Shown here piece by piece: positions 1-10,211 of a stretch of DNA of 53,122 nucleotides. Source of the stretch: Corynebacterium argentoratense DSM 44202. Its GTDB lineage: Bacteria; Actinomycetota; Actinomycetes; Mycobacteriales; Mycobacteriaceae. The notes beneath the pieces were generated by a model that did no database searches, was not told the origin of the DNA, and saw only the letters and a list, made by a program, of their open reading frames with translations. Location: positions 1,978,781 through 2,031,902 of the forward strand of contig NC_022198.1 in assembly GCF_000590555.1 (NCBI RefSeq), given 5' to 3'. Position 1 is the stretch's first letter, and each line of letters begins with the position of its first letter. Position numbers and translations under genes: made by a program.

Positions 1-1116
<1,116 letters not shown>

Positions 1117-1380
1117 ATCAGCCCAAAAGCATCAAAAAAATGACAGAGCCAAAACCTAGCAACCAGTAAAAACTGGCAAAAAACACGATCATGGTGCATC
1201 CGACGAGGAAAAACCACCACAACCAAAACAGTTCATATTTACACAGCCAACCACACAAACACACACGTGCAAGCGCAAGCTGCTGGTACACACAAACAAC
1301 AAACACCACAACACAACCACCACAAAAACAGCGGCAGTATCAACGTGCCATGGCGCATGAAAAAAACACTTAAAAAAAGT

Positions 1381-1412
1381 ACATTGGCACACTATTGAGT
1401 TCTCAAACAACA
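1381..1412 (-). promoter_or_regulatory. Conserved rRNA leader element (boxA-like block)
   Basis: On the minus strand the leader reads TTGTTTGAGAACTCAATAGT followed by GTGCC, about 265-295 nt upstream of mature 16S. The same block is found in rRNA leaders of mycobacteria and corynebacteria, where it belongs to the antitermination/processing signals. The assignment rests on resemblance only. The stretch 1117-1380 between it and 16S is A/C-rich on the plus strand and holds no gene. Confidence 0.6.
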
Positions 1413-1471
1413 CCACCACAACCACCAAACTGCACAACACCGTGCAACCAGCTGCCGTAGCGACTCGATCT

Positions 1472-1500
1472 AACTTACACACCATCTTGTTAAAACACAA
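1472..1500 (-). promoter_or_regulatory. Candidate rRNA operon promoter
   Basis: Reading leftwards, TTGTGT (1500-1495) and TAAGTT (1477-1472) are 17 nt apart, a usable -35/-10 pair upstream of the rRNA leader block. Alternative -10 choices such as TTAGAT two bases further on cannot be excluded. rRNA operons often have several promoters, and others may lie between 1500 and 1560. No gene is seen between 1117 and 1739. Confidence 0.35.
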
Positions 1501-1739
1501 ATCCGGGCCCGAAAGGCTATTTTTCAAACCTCCAGATCACCCCGATAACCTGTGCTTTGAAAGCAAGTAGCGGCTCGTTGACCGAAGAAAAAATTAACAC
1601 ATCAACCCACTGCGCACACAAACCCCCTGGCAGCAGAGATTTTTGCCCGCGGCGTCATCAATTAAGGCACACTGGAAGGCAAGGCCGCAGGCTCGACACC
1701 CGCGACCCCATTAGAAAAACTAGATTGAAGGATTTAGCC

Positions 1740-3146
1740 ATGTTGGAACGTACACAGGTGTATGTAGACACCTCGTATCTATTAGCCAGTTTTTATAACT
1801 CCTGGGCAACCGGGGCCCGGGCCCAACTAGAAATCGACTTACCGGAAGTCGTCGCCGTGTTAGGGAAAATGGTCGAAGACCAATTACAACAACCGGTACA
1901 GCGGCAATACTGGTACGACGGCATTCCCGACTCCGGCCCCCACCGCTACCAACGCGCACTCCGCACCTGCGACGGCGTGCAACTGCGCGCGGGGCAGCTC
2001 ATCGAATGGGGTGAACGTCGAACACAGAAAGCCGTCGACACACGACTGGTCGCGGACCTCGTGATTGCGGGTTTGGGGCGGCACTGCTCTGACATCGTAC
2101 TGGTCAGTGGCGACGCAGACATGATCCCCGGAGTGGAAGAAGCAACCGCCGCGGGCCTGCGCGTCCACCTCTACGGGTTCGGGTGGGACTCCATGTCCAG
2201 CGCGCTACGTCACGCCTGCGACACCACCACCATCCTCGACCCACGCGAAGACTTCGCCGACTGCATGCGCATCGAGCCACTGGAAGGCCCCTTGCCTGCC
2301 GGGCCAGTCGATGACAACGACGACAGCAACCCGCAAACTCAAGAGGATGCAACCGAAGAGGTGCCCACCAACAGCGCTCCCGTCCCACATGATGCGGACA
2401 AGCCTGTGGATGAGGACGCTACGGCGATCGATCCCGCCCCCACCGTGCCCACGGAGGTCATGAACCTCGGGCCCACCGTCGCTGCGGAAGAAGTGGACTA
2501 TTCCGAAAGTCGCTTCAGCTTGTCAGCGGAAGTATCCGCAGGCCAGGCCGGCCAACAAATCTCCATCCAAGAGTCCGCCCAGCGCGCCGAAGTTCGCGTC
2601 CGCCAAAAGGGAGCAACCTCTGCCGCAAATTCCGGGTCGGACCCCGACGACATCCCCGCCGACACTCTGTCAGCTAACCAAGCGTCCACCGCGCTGCGCG
2701 AGCCGGAGCAACCTGCCACTGAGGAAGAGCACACTTCCACGATCACAGCAGACACCCCCGAAGAGCAGGAAGACACCCAAGACAACACCCCGGGCGCCCC
2801 GAAACCAACCCCGCTGGTCATGGCACCGCGGCGTAAGCTCCGCAGCCGTTACGTGCCGCTGCCCAACGAAGTATGGTCCAGCGCGGGCTTCCAAACCCCA
2901 TTTGACGTGGGCCAACAGTACGCCAGCTGGTGGTATGACAACGCCGCCACCACAGAGCAGCGGGACTCCGCACACCTGCTATCCGGCGGCGGGCTGCCAC
3001 CGGAAGTCGACCGCCCACTGCTGCAGTTCGCCTGCGAGACACTGCACGAATACACCCTGTCGGAAAGTCAGCGCGTTGCACTGCGCGATGGCTTCCACAG
3101 TGGGATCCGCGCGGTGCTGCTGAATATTCAGCGCGGCACCCGCTAG
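1740..3146 (+). CDS. NYN-domain (LabA/DUF88-type) protein with long disordered acidic linker
   Basis: The protein has 468 residues from the ATG at 1740. GAAGG lies 9-14 nt upstream, and the ORF is open 61 codons further without a better start. Residues 1-150 look like a NYN domain, a PIN-like nuclease fold: D10 in VYVDTSYL, D100 and D106 in AVDTRLVADLV, and D125/D127 in LVSGDADMIP are the expected acidic metal ligands. Residues about 180-420 are a low-complexity stretch rich in E, D, P, T and A, probably disordered. A conserved-looking C-terminal domain of about 100 residues follows, beginning near VPLPNEVW. RNA cleavage is the family expectation; the substrate is unknown. Its stop codon overlaps the stop of the convergent thioredoxin gene by 4 nt. 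Confidence 0.8.
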   Translation: MLERTQVYVDTSYLLASFYNSWATGARAQLEIDLPEVVAVLGKMVEDQLQQPVQRQYWYDGIPDSGPHRYQRALRTCDGVQLRAGQLIEWGERRTQKAVDTRLVADLVIAGLGRHCSDIVLVSGDADMIPGVEEATAAGLRVHLYGFGWDSMSSALRHACDTTTILDPREDFADCMRIEPLEGPLPAGPVDDNDDSNPQTQEDATEEVPTNSAPVPHDADKPVDEDATAIDPAPTVPTEVMNLGPTVAAEEVDYSESRFSLSAEVSAGQAGQQISIQESAQRAEVRVRQKGATSAANSGSDPDDIPADTLSANQASTALREPEQPATEEEHTSTITADTPEEQEDTQDNTPGAPKPTPLVMAPRRKLRSRYVPLPNEVWSSAGFQTPFDVGQQYASWWYDNAATTEQRDSAHLLSGGGLPPEVDRPLLQFACETLHEYTLSESQRVALRDGFHSGIRAVLLNIQRGTR

Positions 3147-3466
3147 CTCATGTTCTGAACCTTGGTCACCAGCTCGCTCAGGGCTGGTGCGGGCAGTACG
3201 CCAGCCTGGCGGAACAACAGCTCGCCATCTTTAAAAACCATGAGCGTGGGGATCGACATGATGCCCAACTGTTGCGCCAGGTTTTGGTTTTCGTCGGTGT
3301 TGAACTTGGCGAAGGTGGCGTCCGCGTGCTGCTCGCTGACCTTTTCGAAGATCGGTGCGAACTGTCGGCAGGGTCCGCACCATGGTGCCCATGCGTCTAC
3401 AACGACGACACCTTTCTGCTGCACAGTCTGAGCAAAGGTGCTTTCCGTCACGTTAATGGTTGCCAT
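3143..3466 (-). CDS. Thioredoxin
   Basis: This 107-residue protein has the thioredoxin fold signature: active site WCGPC at residues 29-33 and the cis-proline loop MSIPT near residue 70. It is a cytosolic protein-disulfide reductant and would be recycled by thioredoxin reductase (trxB at 44.8 kb). It stands alone, divergent from the copper genes, while a second thioredoxin sits next to trxB at 45.8 kb. The start ATG at 3466 is preceded by GGAGGTTT on the minus strand, a strong ribosome binding site. The window therefore encodes two thioredoxins of equal length; the trxB-linked one is more likely the main housekeeping form. Confidence 0.93.
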   Translation of the reverse strand: MATINVTESTFAQTVQQKGVVVVDAWAPWCGPCRQFAPIFEKVSEQHADATFAKFNTDENQNLAQQLGIMSIPTLMVFKDGELLFRQAGVLPAPALSELVTKVQNMS

Positions 3467-3500
3467 GGAATAAACCTCCGAGGTTGTCCGATTATAGGGG

Positions 3501-3521
3501 GTGAGGACTTTTTGTCCTCGC
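3501..3521. promoter_or_regulatory. Inverted repeat in thioredoxin/copZ divergent promoter
   Basis: GAGGAC-TTTTT-GTCCTC (3503-3519, extendable by one G-C and one G-T pair) lies in the 131-nt divergent intergenic region, 35-55 nt from the thioredoxin start and about 80 nt from copZ. It could be an operator for either gene or an mRNA hairpin in the thioredoxin leader. No regulator gene adjoins it, so the assignment is open. Confidence 0.35.
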
Positions 3522-3597
3522 TATCGGCCAGGATACGCGCTTGTGCAGCAATACCGCGCAAGTAATTGGTTAGTCCTTTAGTTCAAGGTGGTTTGTT

Positions 3598-3780
3598 ATG
3601 AAGATTTTTAACGTTGAAGGTATGACCTGCGAGCACTGCGCCAACGCTGTGCGTGAGGAGCTCACGGACGCTGGCCTCGAGGTCGGCACCATTGATGTTG
3701 CGGCCGGCACGGTTGAGGCGTCGGGTGATGACGCCGCGGTGGCTGCGGCAATCGCCGAGGCCGGCTACAAGGTGGTTTAG
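3598..3780 (+). CDS. copZ: Copper chaperone CopZ-like (HMA domain)
   Basis: This 60-residue single-domain protein consists of one heavy-metal-associated domain. The GMTCEHC motif places the metal-binding cysteines at 11 and 14. Such chaperones bind Cu(I) in the cytosol and hand it to a P1B ATPase or a copper sensor. It ends 4 nt before copA starts, so the two are surely co-transcribed, which supports copper rather than another metal. The start ATG at 3598 has AAGGTGG upstream. No csoR-type repressor gene is adjacent. Confidence 0.9.
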   Translation: MKIFNVEGMTCEHCANAVREELTDAGLEVGTIDVAAGTVEASGDDAAVAAAIAEAGYKVV

Positions 3781-3784
3781 CAGC

Positions 3785-5788
3785 ATGCACGCTGATTTCA
3801 CCGTCACAGGCATGAGCTGCACGAGTTGCAGTGCCCGGGTGGAGCGCAAGCTGAATAAGCTGCCGGGTGTTCGCGCAGAGGTGAACTACGCGACCGAAAC
3901 CGCTTCGGTGGATTTTGACGAGTCGGTGGATCCCAAGACGATTACCGACACGATCACCAAGTTGGGTTATGGCTCGAAGCGGCAGCCGGAGATCATGCCT
4001 CGGCTGATTGTGGCGGCTGTGTCGACGGTTGTTTTGATGGCGTTAATGTTCGCCCCGCACCGGTGGATGGCCATCGCGCAGCTGCCGTTTGCCCTGCTTG
4101 TGTACTTCTACAGTGGCTGGTTGTTCCACCGAAACACCCTCAAGGGCCAGTTGACCATGGATACCCTGGTCACGTTGGGTACGACTGCGGCGCTTGTGTA
4201 TTCGCTGATGCACATGCACTGGGGGTGGCCGCCGGTTGCCCACGGCCACGTGTACTTTGATGCGGTCGGGATGATCACGACGTCATTGTTGTTGGGGAAG
4301 TTGTTGGAGCATCGGGCGAAGAATCGGAGCTCGGCGGCGTTTCGTGAGTTGCTGAATTTGGGTGCTAAGCAGGCCGTTTTGGTTGATGGCCGGACGGTGC
4401 CTGTGGCTGACCTGCGGGTGGGGGATGTGTTTGTGGTGGGGCCGGGGGAGAAGGTCGCGACGGATGGTCGTGTGGTGCGGGGCAGTAGCGAGGTCGACGA
4501 GTCCATGTTGACGGGTGAGTCGCTGCCGCGTGCGGTGGCTGTGGGTGATGACGTCGCGGGCGCTACGTTGAACACGGTTGGGTCGCTGGAGGTTGAGGCG
4601 ACCAGGGTGGGGGAGGACACCGTGTTGGCTCAGATTTCTGCGCTGGTTGCGGGGGCGCAGCAGAAGGCTCCGGTGCAGCGTTTGGTCGATCAGATTTCCC
4701 GCTTTTTTGTGCCGACTGTGATTGCTATTGCGCTGGTTGTTGCGTTTTTTGATGTGCCTTCGGCGGTGGCGGTGTTGGTGGTTGCGTGCCCGTGCGCGTT
4801 GGGTTTGGCGACTCCGACAGCATTGCTTGTGGGCACTGGTCGGGCGGCACAGTTGGGCCTGCTTATTAAGGGCCCGCAGGTGTTGGAGCAGTCGCGCAAG
4901 GTCGATACGGTGGTTTTTGATAAGACGGGGACGGTGACGTCGGGTGAGTTGACTGCGTCATTGGACTGCGAGGACGCGGCCGTAGTGGGTGGGGTGGCGT
5001 TGCAGCACTGTGATGTGGTGGAGCTAGTCGCGGCAGCGGAGTCCGGTTCTGAGCATCCTGTAGCTCGTGCGTTGGTGCGGTATGCACAGCAGAATTGTGG
5101 TAATCAGTGGCGCGAGTGGGAGGTGTCGGATTTTACGGCGCTGCCTGGGCTTGGTGTGCGGGCGCGTGTTGCGCATCCGGCGTTGGGGGTTGTGTGCGTG
5201 GAGGTCATCCGCGGCGTCATTAGTGTTAATGGTGTGTTGGTGGCGCGGGTGTCTGCGCGGGATTCGCTCAAGCCGACAAGCAAGCAGGCTATCGATTTGT
5301 TGAAGGCTGACGGTGTGGAGCCTGTGCTGTTGACGGGTGATTCCGCTGCGGTGGCCCAAGCTGTGGCTGCGGAGGTGGGGATCGATCGAGTCTGGTCCGA
5401 GGTTATGCCCGATGAGAAGCTTGATGTGGTGCGCACCTTGCAGGACCAGGGCCGTGTGGTCGCGATGGTGGGGGATGGAATTAATGACGCCGCGGCGCTT
5501 GCGCAGGCAGATGTGGGTATCGCGATGGGGTCGGGTACGGATGTGGCGATTGAGGCCAGTGACATTACCGTGCTGAACTCTGACCTGCGCGGGGTGGATA
5601 CGGCGCTGCGTTTGTCGCGGGCGACAGTGCGGACGATCCGCGGGAACCTGTTTTGGGCGTTCGCTTACAACGTGTTGTTGATTCCGGTTGCTGCGGCCGG
5701 ACTGATGGAGCCCATGTGGGCGGGTGCTGCGATGGCGTTGTCGAGCGTGTTTGTGGTGACAAATTCCCTGCGTTTGCGGCGTTTCTAG
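3785..5788 (+). CDS. copA: Copper-exporting P1B-type ATPase
   Basis: The protein has 667 residues from the ATG at 3785, just after copZ; the longer reading frame upstream overlaps copZ and is not needed. One N-terminal HMA domain carries GMSCTSC (cysteines 12 and 15). The catalytic order is complete: actuator TGES near residue 243, CPC metal-site helix near 333 ([15 protein letters not shown]), phosphorylated Asp in DKTGT near 378, and hinge GDGINDA near 563. About eight membrane helices are expected. The protein pumps Cu(I) out across the plasma membrane using ATP. Third codon positions are strongly G/T-ending here, unlike the dnaB-ponA block. A hairpin overlaps its stop codon. Confidence 0.93.
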   Translation: MHADFTVTGMSCTSCSARVERKLNKLPGVRAEVNYATETASVDFDESVDPKTITDTITKLGYGSKRQPEIMPRLIVAAVSTVVLMALMFAPHRWMAIAQLPFALLVYFYSGWLFHRNTLKGQLTMDTLVTLGTTAALVYSLMHMHWGWPPVAHGHVYFDAVGMITTSLLLGKLLEHRAKNRSSAAFRELLNLGAKQAVLVDGRTVPVADLRVGDVFVVGPGEKVATDGRVVRGSSEVDESMLTGESLPRAVAVGDDVAGATLNTVGSLEVEATRVGEDTVLAQISALVAGAQQKAPVQRLVDQISRFFVPTVIAIALVVAFFDVPSAVAVLVVACPCALGLATPTALLVGTGRAAQLGLLIKGPQVLEQSRKVDTVVFDKTGTVTSGELTASLDCEDAAVVGGVALQHCDVVELVAAAESGSEHPVARALVRYAQQNCGNQWREWEVSDFTALPGLGVRARVAHPALGVVCVEVIRGVISVNGVLVARVSARDSLKPTSKQAIDLLKADGVEPVLLTGDSAAVAQAVAAEVGIDRVWSEVMPDEKLDVVRTLQDQGRVVAMVGDGINDAAALAQADVGIAMGSGTDVAIEASDITVLNSDLRGVDTALRLSRATVRTIRGNLFWAFAYNVLLIPVAAAGLMEPMWAGAAMALSSVFVVTNSLRLRRF

Positions 5789-5800
5789 CTTCGCAAACGC
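5770..5800 (+). terminator. Hairpin overlapping copA stop codon
   Basis: GCGTTTGCG (5770-5778) and CGCAAACGC (5792-5800) form a perfect 9-bp stem around the copA stop codon. No clean T run follows, so it may be a weak or bidirectional terminator between the convergent copA and antiporter genes, which are only 40 nt apart. Confidence 0.5.
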
Positions 5801-5828
5801 GGGGGTGTGGGCGGATTGACCTGTGGTT

Positions 5829-7502
5829 TTAGTGGCGTTTGATCGCCAATATCATGCGGTCAATGTCGTGGAGGACATCGTCGGCGACCGCAGGGTCGAT
5901 CCCGGCTTCGCGGCGGGCTTCGAGCACTTCACGCTGGGCGGCGCGCAGGGCTTCGTAGCGGATGCGGCTGGCGCGCTCGCGAATATCGTTGATCTTCTTT
6001 TTGCTGGCCAGGCGGGTGGCGGCGCATTCGGTGTCGTCGAGGTCCTCGGTGCCGGTTTCTTCCGCAATCCAGTGTTGAATGCTGGCTACCGTGTTAGGGG
6101 GTAGCTCTTCTGCTTTGGCGTGCAGCACAACGCTTGCTGCCTCGCGGGCGCGGCGCAGGAGGTTTTCGCGCGCGGCGTCACCAAAGGCATCCGGGCCTTG
6201 GTCGAGCGATAGTTTGCGCATCAACCACGGCAGGGTGAGGCCCGGGACCACCATGGTGATCGTCAGTACGACCAGGGCGATGACGGTGAATTCCTGCTGC
6301 CAGGGGGCGTAACCATAGGGGATAGACAACACAAGCGCCAGGGTGACAAGTCCGCGCATGCCGGCCCATGTTAGCAGGAGGACTTCCTGCAAGCGCAGTG
6401 GTGCGCCCATGGGTGGGAAGATGGTTTTGCGGGTGATTTTTCCTGCGGCGCTGCCCACCGCGTGCACCGGAATGTACTTGCTTGAGGCGTACTCTGCGAC
6501 GGTGCCAGCCAAGGATGCGAGTTTGCGGGTGTTGTAGTTGTACAGCACCAGCATCCACACCAGGCGCACGACGATGAGCACGACGGAGAGGATCGCGCCG
6601 ACCCACACACCGTGCCATAGTTGGGAACCGACGTCGGCGACGGCTTCGCGCACCGACAAACCAATCAGGCCGAACGCCACACCAGTAAACAACATCTCGA
6701 CTGTTTCCCAGAATGCGTGTCCGGTCAGGCGGTCTTCTGCACCGACCTTCACGCGGGAGTGCATCTCCACTGCGGCGATGACGATCGCGATGACACCGGA
6801 GGCGTGCAGCTCTTCTGCCAGCAGAAACACGGCGAAGGGAATCACCCAACTAAAGGCGTTGCGGGCAACGGGAGATTCCATCCAGTCAGTCAGCTTGGCA
6901 CTGACCCAACCGACACCTAAACCAATAATTACAGCGACGCTGGAGGAATAGAGGAAGTCCAGAACGCCCGCTTTGATGCTGAGGTTTTCACCCGCTTGGA
7001 TGGCGCCGAGGGCGACGTGGAACGCGACGATAGACGCGGCGTCATTAAACAATCCCTCGGTTTGAAGGGTGCTGATGAGCCGTCGGGGTACACCTGCGGG
7101 CTCGGCGACGGCATCCACGGCAACGGGGTCCGGCGGAGCCAACGCACTGCCCAAAAGAACAGCGGCAGCCAAACCAAGCCCAGGCATAACCAACATCGCG
7201 GCACCGGCGGCGGCGACCGTCGTGAAAAATACCAACAGAACGGACAGCGCAATGATGGTGCCGCGTTGCCTCCGGATCACTGACCAGCTGGTTCTACGGG
7301 CCATCGCCCACAGCAACGGGGGCAAGAAGATCGGAAGAATAAGGTCGGCAGGTATGTGCACCCTCGGCAGACCCGGGAAGAAGATGGTGCCTGCGGCGAC
7401 GAGGGTGAGAAGCACGGGCCAGGGCAAGCCGACGCGGTCGCCGATAGCGACCACAATGACGGCGACGAGCAAAAGGCCTATGGCCAGGAAGAGGAAATCC
7501 AC
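5829..7502 (-). CDS. CPA1-family Na+/H+ (cation/proton) antiporter
   Basis: The protein has 557 residues with about 12 hydrophobic segments in the first 430 and a charged cytosolic tail of about 125. Family signatures are visible: LGSALAPPDPVAVDAV followed by a TEGLFNDAASIVAF segment, the conserved ND pair that forms the ion-binding site in CPA1/NhaP-type exchangers. It would exchange cytosolic Na+ (or K+) for protons at the plasma membrane. The C-terminal tail is rich in A, R and E and likely helical. It is transcribed alone, convergent with copA. A 32-nt dyad lies just upstream of its ATG. Confidence 0.88.
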   Translation of the reverse strand: MDFLFLAIGLLLVAVIVVAIGDRVGLPWPVLLTLVAAGTIFFPGLPRVHIPADLILPIFLPPLLWAMARRTSWSVIRRQRGTIIALSVLLVFFTTVAAAGAAMLVMPGLGLAAAVLLGSALAPPDPVAVDAVAEPAGVPRRLISTLQTEGLFNDAASIVAFHVALGAIQAGENLSIKAGVLDFLYSSSVAVIIGLGVGWVSAKLTDWMESPVARNAFSWVIPFAVFLLAEELHASGVIAIVIAAVEMHSRVKVGAEDRLTGHAFWETVEMLFTGVAFGLIGLSVREAVADVGSQLWHGVWVGAILSVVLIVVRLVWMLVLYNYNTRKLASLAGTVAEYASSKYIPVHAVGSAAGKITRKTIFPPMGAPLRLQEVLLLTWAGMRGLVTLALVLSIPYGYAPWQQEFTVIALVVLTITMVVPGLTLPWLMRKLSLDQGPDAFGDAARENLLRRAREAASVVLHAKAEELPPNTVASIQHWIAEETGTEDLDDTECAATRLASKKKINDIRERASRIRYEALRAAQREVLEARREAGIDPAVADDVLHDIDRMILAIKRH

Positions 7503-7525
7503 GAAGAGTCCTTCGCTGTGCTGAG

Positions 7526-7557
7526 GGTGTTAAATTCTTGTTAATAAGAATAACACC
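7526..7557 (-). promoter_or_regulatory. Dyad in the antiporter leader/promoter
   Basis: GGTGTTAAATTCTT (7526-7539), loop GTTAAT, then AAGAATAACACC (7546-7557) form an almost perfect A/T-rich dyad with one 2-nt bulge, 24-55 nt upstream of the antiporter start. It could be an operator or an RNA hairpin just before the start codon. Confidence 0.4.
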
Positions 7558-7609
7558 GGGAGCGAAGGGGCACCTCAGCCCGTGGAGTGTAAGCGGAATG
7601 GTGCGCCGG

Positions 7610-7757
7610 TTATTTCCGCAGCTCATCAACGGTGACGTCGGGGGCGCATTCCACCAAGGTCAGCTCGCCGTCGTCCACGCTGAAGACCGCATGGCACCGA
7701 GGATCGCGACATCAATAGCCCGGCTGCGTATCATGGCGAATTCGTCAAACAACAACG
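7610..7757 (-). pseudogene. Remnant of CoA-transferase subunit B gene
   Basis: Two minus-strand pieces in different frames match the family pattern of the beta subunit of 3-oxoacid/3-oxoadipate CoA-transferases. The first (about 7757-7690) reads FDEFAMIRSRAIDVAILGAM, recalling the family's SFAMIRGGHIDVxVLGA block. The second (about 7690-7610) reads VFSVDDGELTLVECAPDVTV and ends in DELRK plus stop, recalling the family C-terminus. The roughly 80-100 residues normally between them are missing, and so is everything upstream. It is a deletion relic and its right end overlaps the start of the Abi-like relic. The call is by motif memory without a database search. Confidence 0.7.
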
Positions 7758-8447
7758 GTCAAACTCCTGGTATCGATCCTGCACTTATATCTGCACAACG
7801 ACTTCAACCGTACGTTGCCCGCTGCAAGGGGGACGTGACGGTGGCATTGGATCTTTACCTACGTGATCGGTCTCTGAGCAGCTCATTATTTCACGATCTA
7901 GCAATCATCGAGGTCGCTCTTCGAAACTCGATCGACAAAGCTCTAGTCTCGAAGTACGGCCCCAGCTGGCACAGGCTATCCGCAAGCATCTTTAACCAGC
8001 GCACATTTAATGCCATCAGTCGGGGATGGAGCGGATTGGATGAGATCCATCGGTCGCATCACAACAATCTCGATGCAACCAGGGGAAGGTTGCTGGGCAT
8101 TTGAGCAGGTTCATCGAGTACATCTGATTCGAAATAGAATCGCACACCACGAATCGCTTATAAACGGAATCCCCATTCCCGGCTCCAAAGACGCCGCCAA
8201 CCGGACGCGGCGTATTCCGCCACAAGAATACTTCCCCGCATTCCTTCGCCTAGTGGGTATGATCGACCGAAACCTCAAGGACTTCATCATGAGGAACTCA
8301 ACCGTTCCTAATTTTCTTGGTGACTCGGCAATATCCCCAGATCCTATCGGAACTAGCCGCGGGCTAGGTTCGCAAACCTCGAGTAATGCAGCTGGTGAGC
8401 CACACTCACCGTATCAATCGGACCACCACGGTGCTTCGCCAAAATAA
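7733..8447 (+). pseudogene. Abi-like (abortive-infection/RNase-fold type) protein, frameshifted and internally deleted
   Basis: From the ATG at 7733 the first frame encodes about 123 residues including LYLRDRSLSSSLFHDLAIIE and VALRNSIDKAL, the usual N-terminal part of Abi_2-like proteins. It stops at 8104. The C-terminal hallmark LIRNRIAHHESL appears in another frame (about 8120-8160) and continues to NLKDFIMR. A third frame carries QGKVAGHL near 8075, where intact homologues have a GK(V/I)xAxLxFGFW segment. The FGFW-containing middle is missing. This is a broken gene; the last 95 nt run antisense over the dnaB 3' end. Intact relatives are accessory phage-defence or toxin-like genes, so this looks like a decayed island remnant. 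Confidence 0.7.
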
Positions 8448-9936
8448 TATCCGCCTCACCCGCACGAGGATCCTCACGATCCTGAGAATCCGGCCGATAC
8501 AGCAACATCACCATATCCGCGTCCTGCTCCAACGAACCCGACTCACGCAGATCCGCCAACTGAGGACGCTTATCCGTACGCGACTCCGGACCACGGTTCA
8601 ACTGCGAAATCGCAATCAAAGGAACATCCAGCTCCTTCGCCAACAACTTCAACTGGCGTGAAAACTCCGACACCTCCTGCTGACGCGACTCCACCTTCTT
8701 ACCCGAAGACATCAACTGCAGGTAATCCACCACAATCATCGACAGCCCCACCTTCTGCGACAGCCGCCGAGCCTTCGAACGAATCTCCATCATCGTCAAA
8801 TTCGCAGAATCATCAATGTACAACGGGGCGTCATTAATCTGGCCAATCTTGTTAGCCAGCTTCGCCCACTGCTCATCATTCATGCGGCCTGCACGCATGT
8901 CCGACAACTTGATCTCCGCCTCCGCAGACAACAAGCGCATCACAACCTCAGACTTGGACATTTCCAAGCTGAACAACACACTCGGCTTCCCATGCGCAAT
9001 CGAACACGAGCGCATGAAATCCAACGCCAACGTCGACTTACCGACACCGGGACGAGCAGCCACAATAATCATCTGCCCGCCATGCAAACCATTCGTCCGA
9101 TCATCCAAGTCGATGAACCCAGTCGGAACACCCTGCGCCAAACCACCATGCGCATGGATCTGATCCAACTCATCCATCGTCGGCTCAATCATGTCCGCCA
9201 GCACCGAATAATCCTCAGCAGTCTTCTTCTGCGCAATCGCAAAAACCTCCTGCTGCGCCATATCCACCACAGCATCAACCTCAGCCCCCTCAGTGCCCTC
9301 ATAGCCCAACTGGACCACCCGAGTACCCGCATCAACCAACCGACGCAACGTCGCCTTCTCAGAGACAATCTCCGCGTAATAACGCGCATTCGCCGCCGTC
9401 GGCACCGAACTGTACAGCGTATGCAAATAAGGCGCGCCCCCAGCACGCTCCAAATCATTGTTGCGATCCAACCTGCCCGCAACAATAACCGGGTCAATAT
9501 CCTTATTCTCCGCGAATAAGTCAATAATCGCCTGGAAAATCAGCTGGTGCGCAGGGCGGTAGAAATCCTCAGCAGACAGCTCCTCAATAATGTCGACCAC
9601 CGTATCCGGCGCCAACAACATCGCACCCAACACACCCTGCTCCGCATCATTATCATGCGGAGGCTTACGGCCGGACTCATACGCCTGCTGAAGCTCATCG
9701 CGCCCCCTAAAACTACGGCCACGATCTTGGCCATAGCCGCCACTACGGTAATTGGAATTAGAACGGTTAGACGCGGACGGCTGGTAGTCATCCTCCGGAG
9801 CTGGCGGTGCGTAATCGTCCTCCGGCGGGGGAGGGGTGTCATCAAACGACACAGCCCCCGCGCCTGCGTCAGTATCCTCCGTCGCGCCCGAGTTCACACC
9901 AGAGTCCTCAGCCGCCGAATTGGCATCCCAAGCCAT
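8353..9936 (-). CDS. dnaB: Replicative DNA helicase DnaB
   Basis: This is the hexameric 5'-3' helicase of the replication fork. The reading frame is open upstream to 10278, but the ATG at 9936 (MAWDANSAAED) is chosen, giving 527 residues, normal for corynebacteria. Residues 1-85 are a disordered, acidic and S/G/Y-rich N-terminus. The N-terminal helicase domain begins near PPHDNDAEQGVLGAMLLAPD. The RecA-like domain has Walker A ARPGVGKST near 290-298 and Walker B-type MIVVDYLQLM. No intein interrupts it, in contrast to many mycobacterial homologues. It is the last gene of the minus-strand rpsF-ssb-rplI-dnaB neighbourhood but is separated from rplI by 373 nt and a terminator. Confidence 0.97.
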   Translation of the reverse strand: MAWDANSAAEDSGVNSGATEDTDAGAGAVSFDDTPPPPEDDYAPPAPEDDYQPSASNRSNSNYRSGGYGQDRGRSFRGRDELQQAYESGRKPPHDNDAEQGVLGAMLLAPDTVVDIIEELSAEDFYRPAHQLIFQAIIDLFAENKDIDPVIVAGRLDRNNDLERAGGAPYLHTLYSSVPTAANARYYAEIVSEKATLRRLVDAGTRVVQLGYEGTEGAEVDAVVDMAQQEVFAIAQKKTAEDYSVLADMIEPTMDELDQIHAHGGLAQGVPTGFIDLDDRTNGLHGGQMIIVAARPGVGKSTLALDFMRSCSIAHGKPSVLFSLEMSKSEVVMRLLSAEAEIKLSDMRAGRMNDEQWAKLANKIGQINDAPLYIDDSANLTMMEIRSKARRLSQKVGLSMIVVDYLQLMSSGKKVESRQQEVSEFSRQLKLLAKELDVPLIAISQLNRGPESRTDKRPQLADLRESGSLEQDADMVMLLYRPDSQDREDPRAGEADIILAKHRGGPIDTVSVAHQLHYSRFANLARG

Positions 9937-9971
9937 AACCAAACCCTCACTCCAGAAACCAACAACAACGC

Positions 9972-9987
9972 CTGGAAGAGCTTCCAG
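9972..9987. promoter_or_regulatory. Perfect 16-bp palindrome in dnaB leader
   Basis: CTGGAAGAGCTTCCAG is self-complementary and lies 36-51 nt upstream of the dnaB start. It may be an operator or a short mRNA hairpin. No matching regulator is identified. Confidence 0.35.
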
Positions 9988-10045
9988 ACAACATGCGAAC
10001 AGTCTACGCGTCTGCCAATTTTCAAGATTTCCGAGGCCCCCAAGA

Positions 10046-10104
10046 TTGCAAAATGTTGCTCGAAACCGTTGCTTTTTGTTGGTTAAAACCGTTGCAAAAT
10101 ATTG
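10046..10104. repeat. Interleaved direct repeats upstream of dnaB
   Basis: Two copies of AAACCGTTGC (10063-10072 and 10086-10095) are spaced exactly 23 bp apart and framed by two copies of TTGCAAAATRTTG (10046-10058 and 10092-10104). They sit 110-170 nt upstream of dnaB, where its promoter should be. The rest of the 373-nt gap 9937-10309 holds only this block, a palindrome and the rplI-side hairpins; no gene is seen. Confidence 0.5.
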
Positions 10105-10211
10105 ATCTTGCAGGTCAGCGGCTCGCCGCCCTCGCACCCTAACAACAGCCGCCGCAACACCAACCACACAGCCGCACCCCCACGACGTCAACAAGCAACC
10201 CCAACAACGGC

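Noticed and set aside
1557..1739. 61-codon upstream extension of the NYN gene
   Set aside because: The ATG at 1740 has a ribosome binding site and begins exactly at the NYN domain; the extension has no family features.
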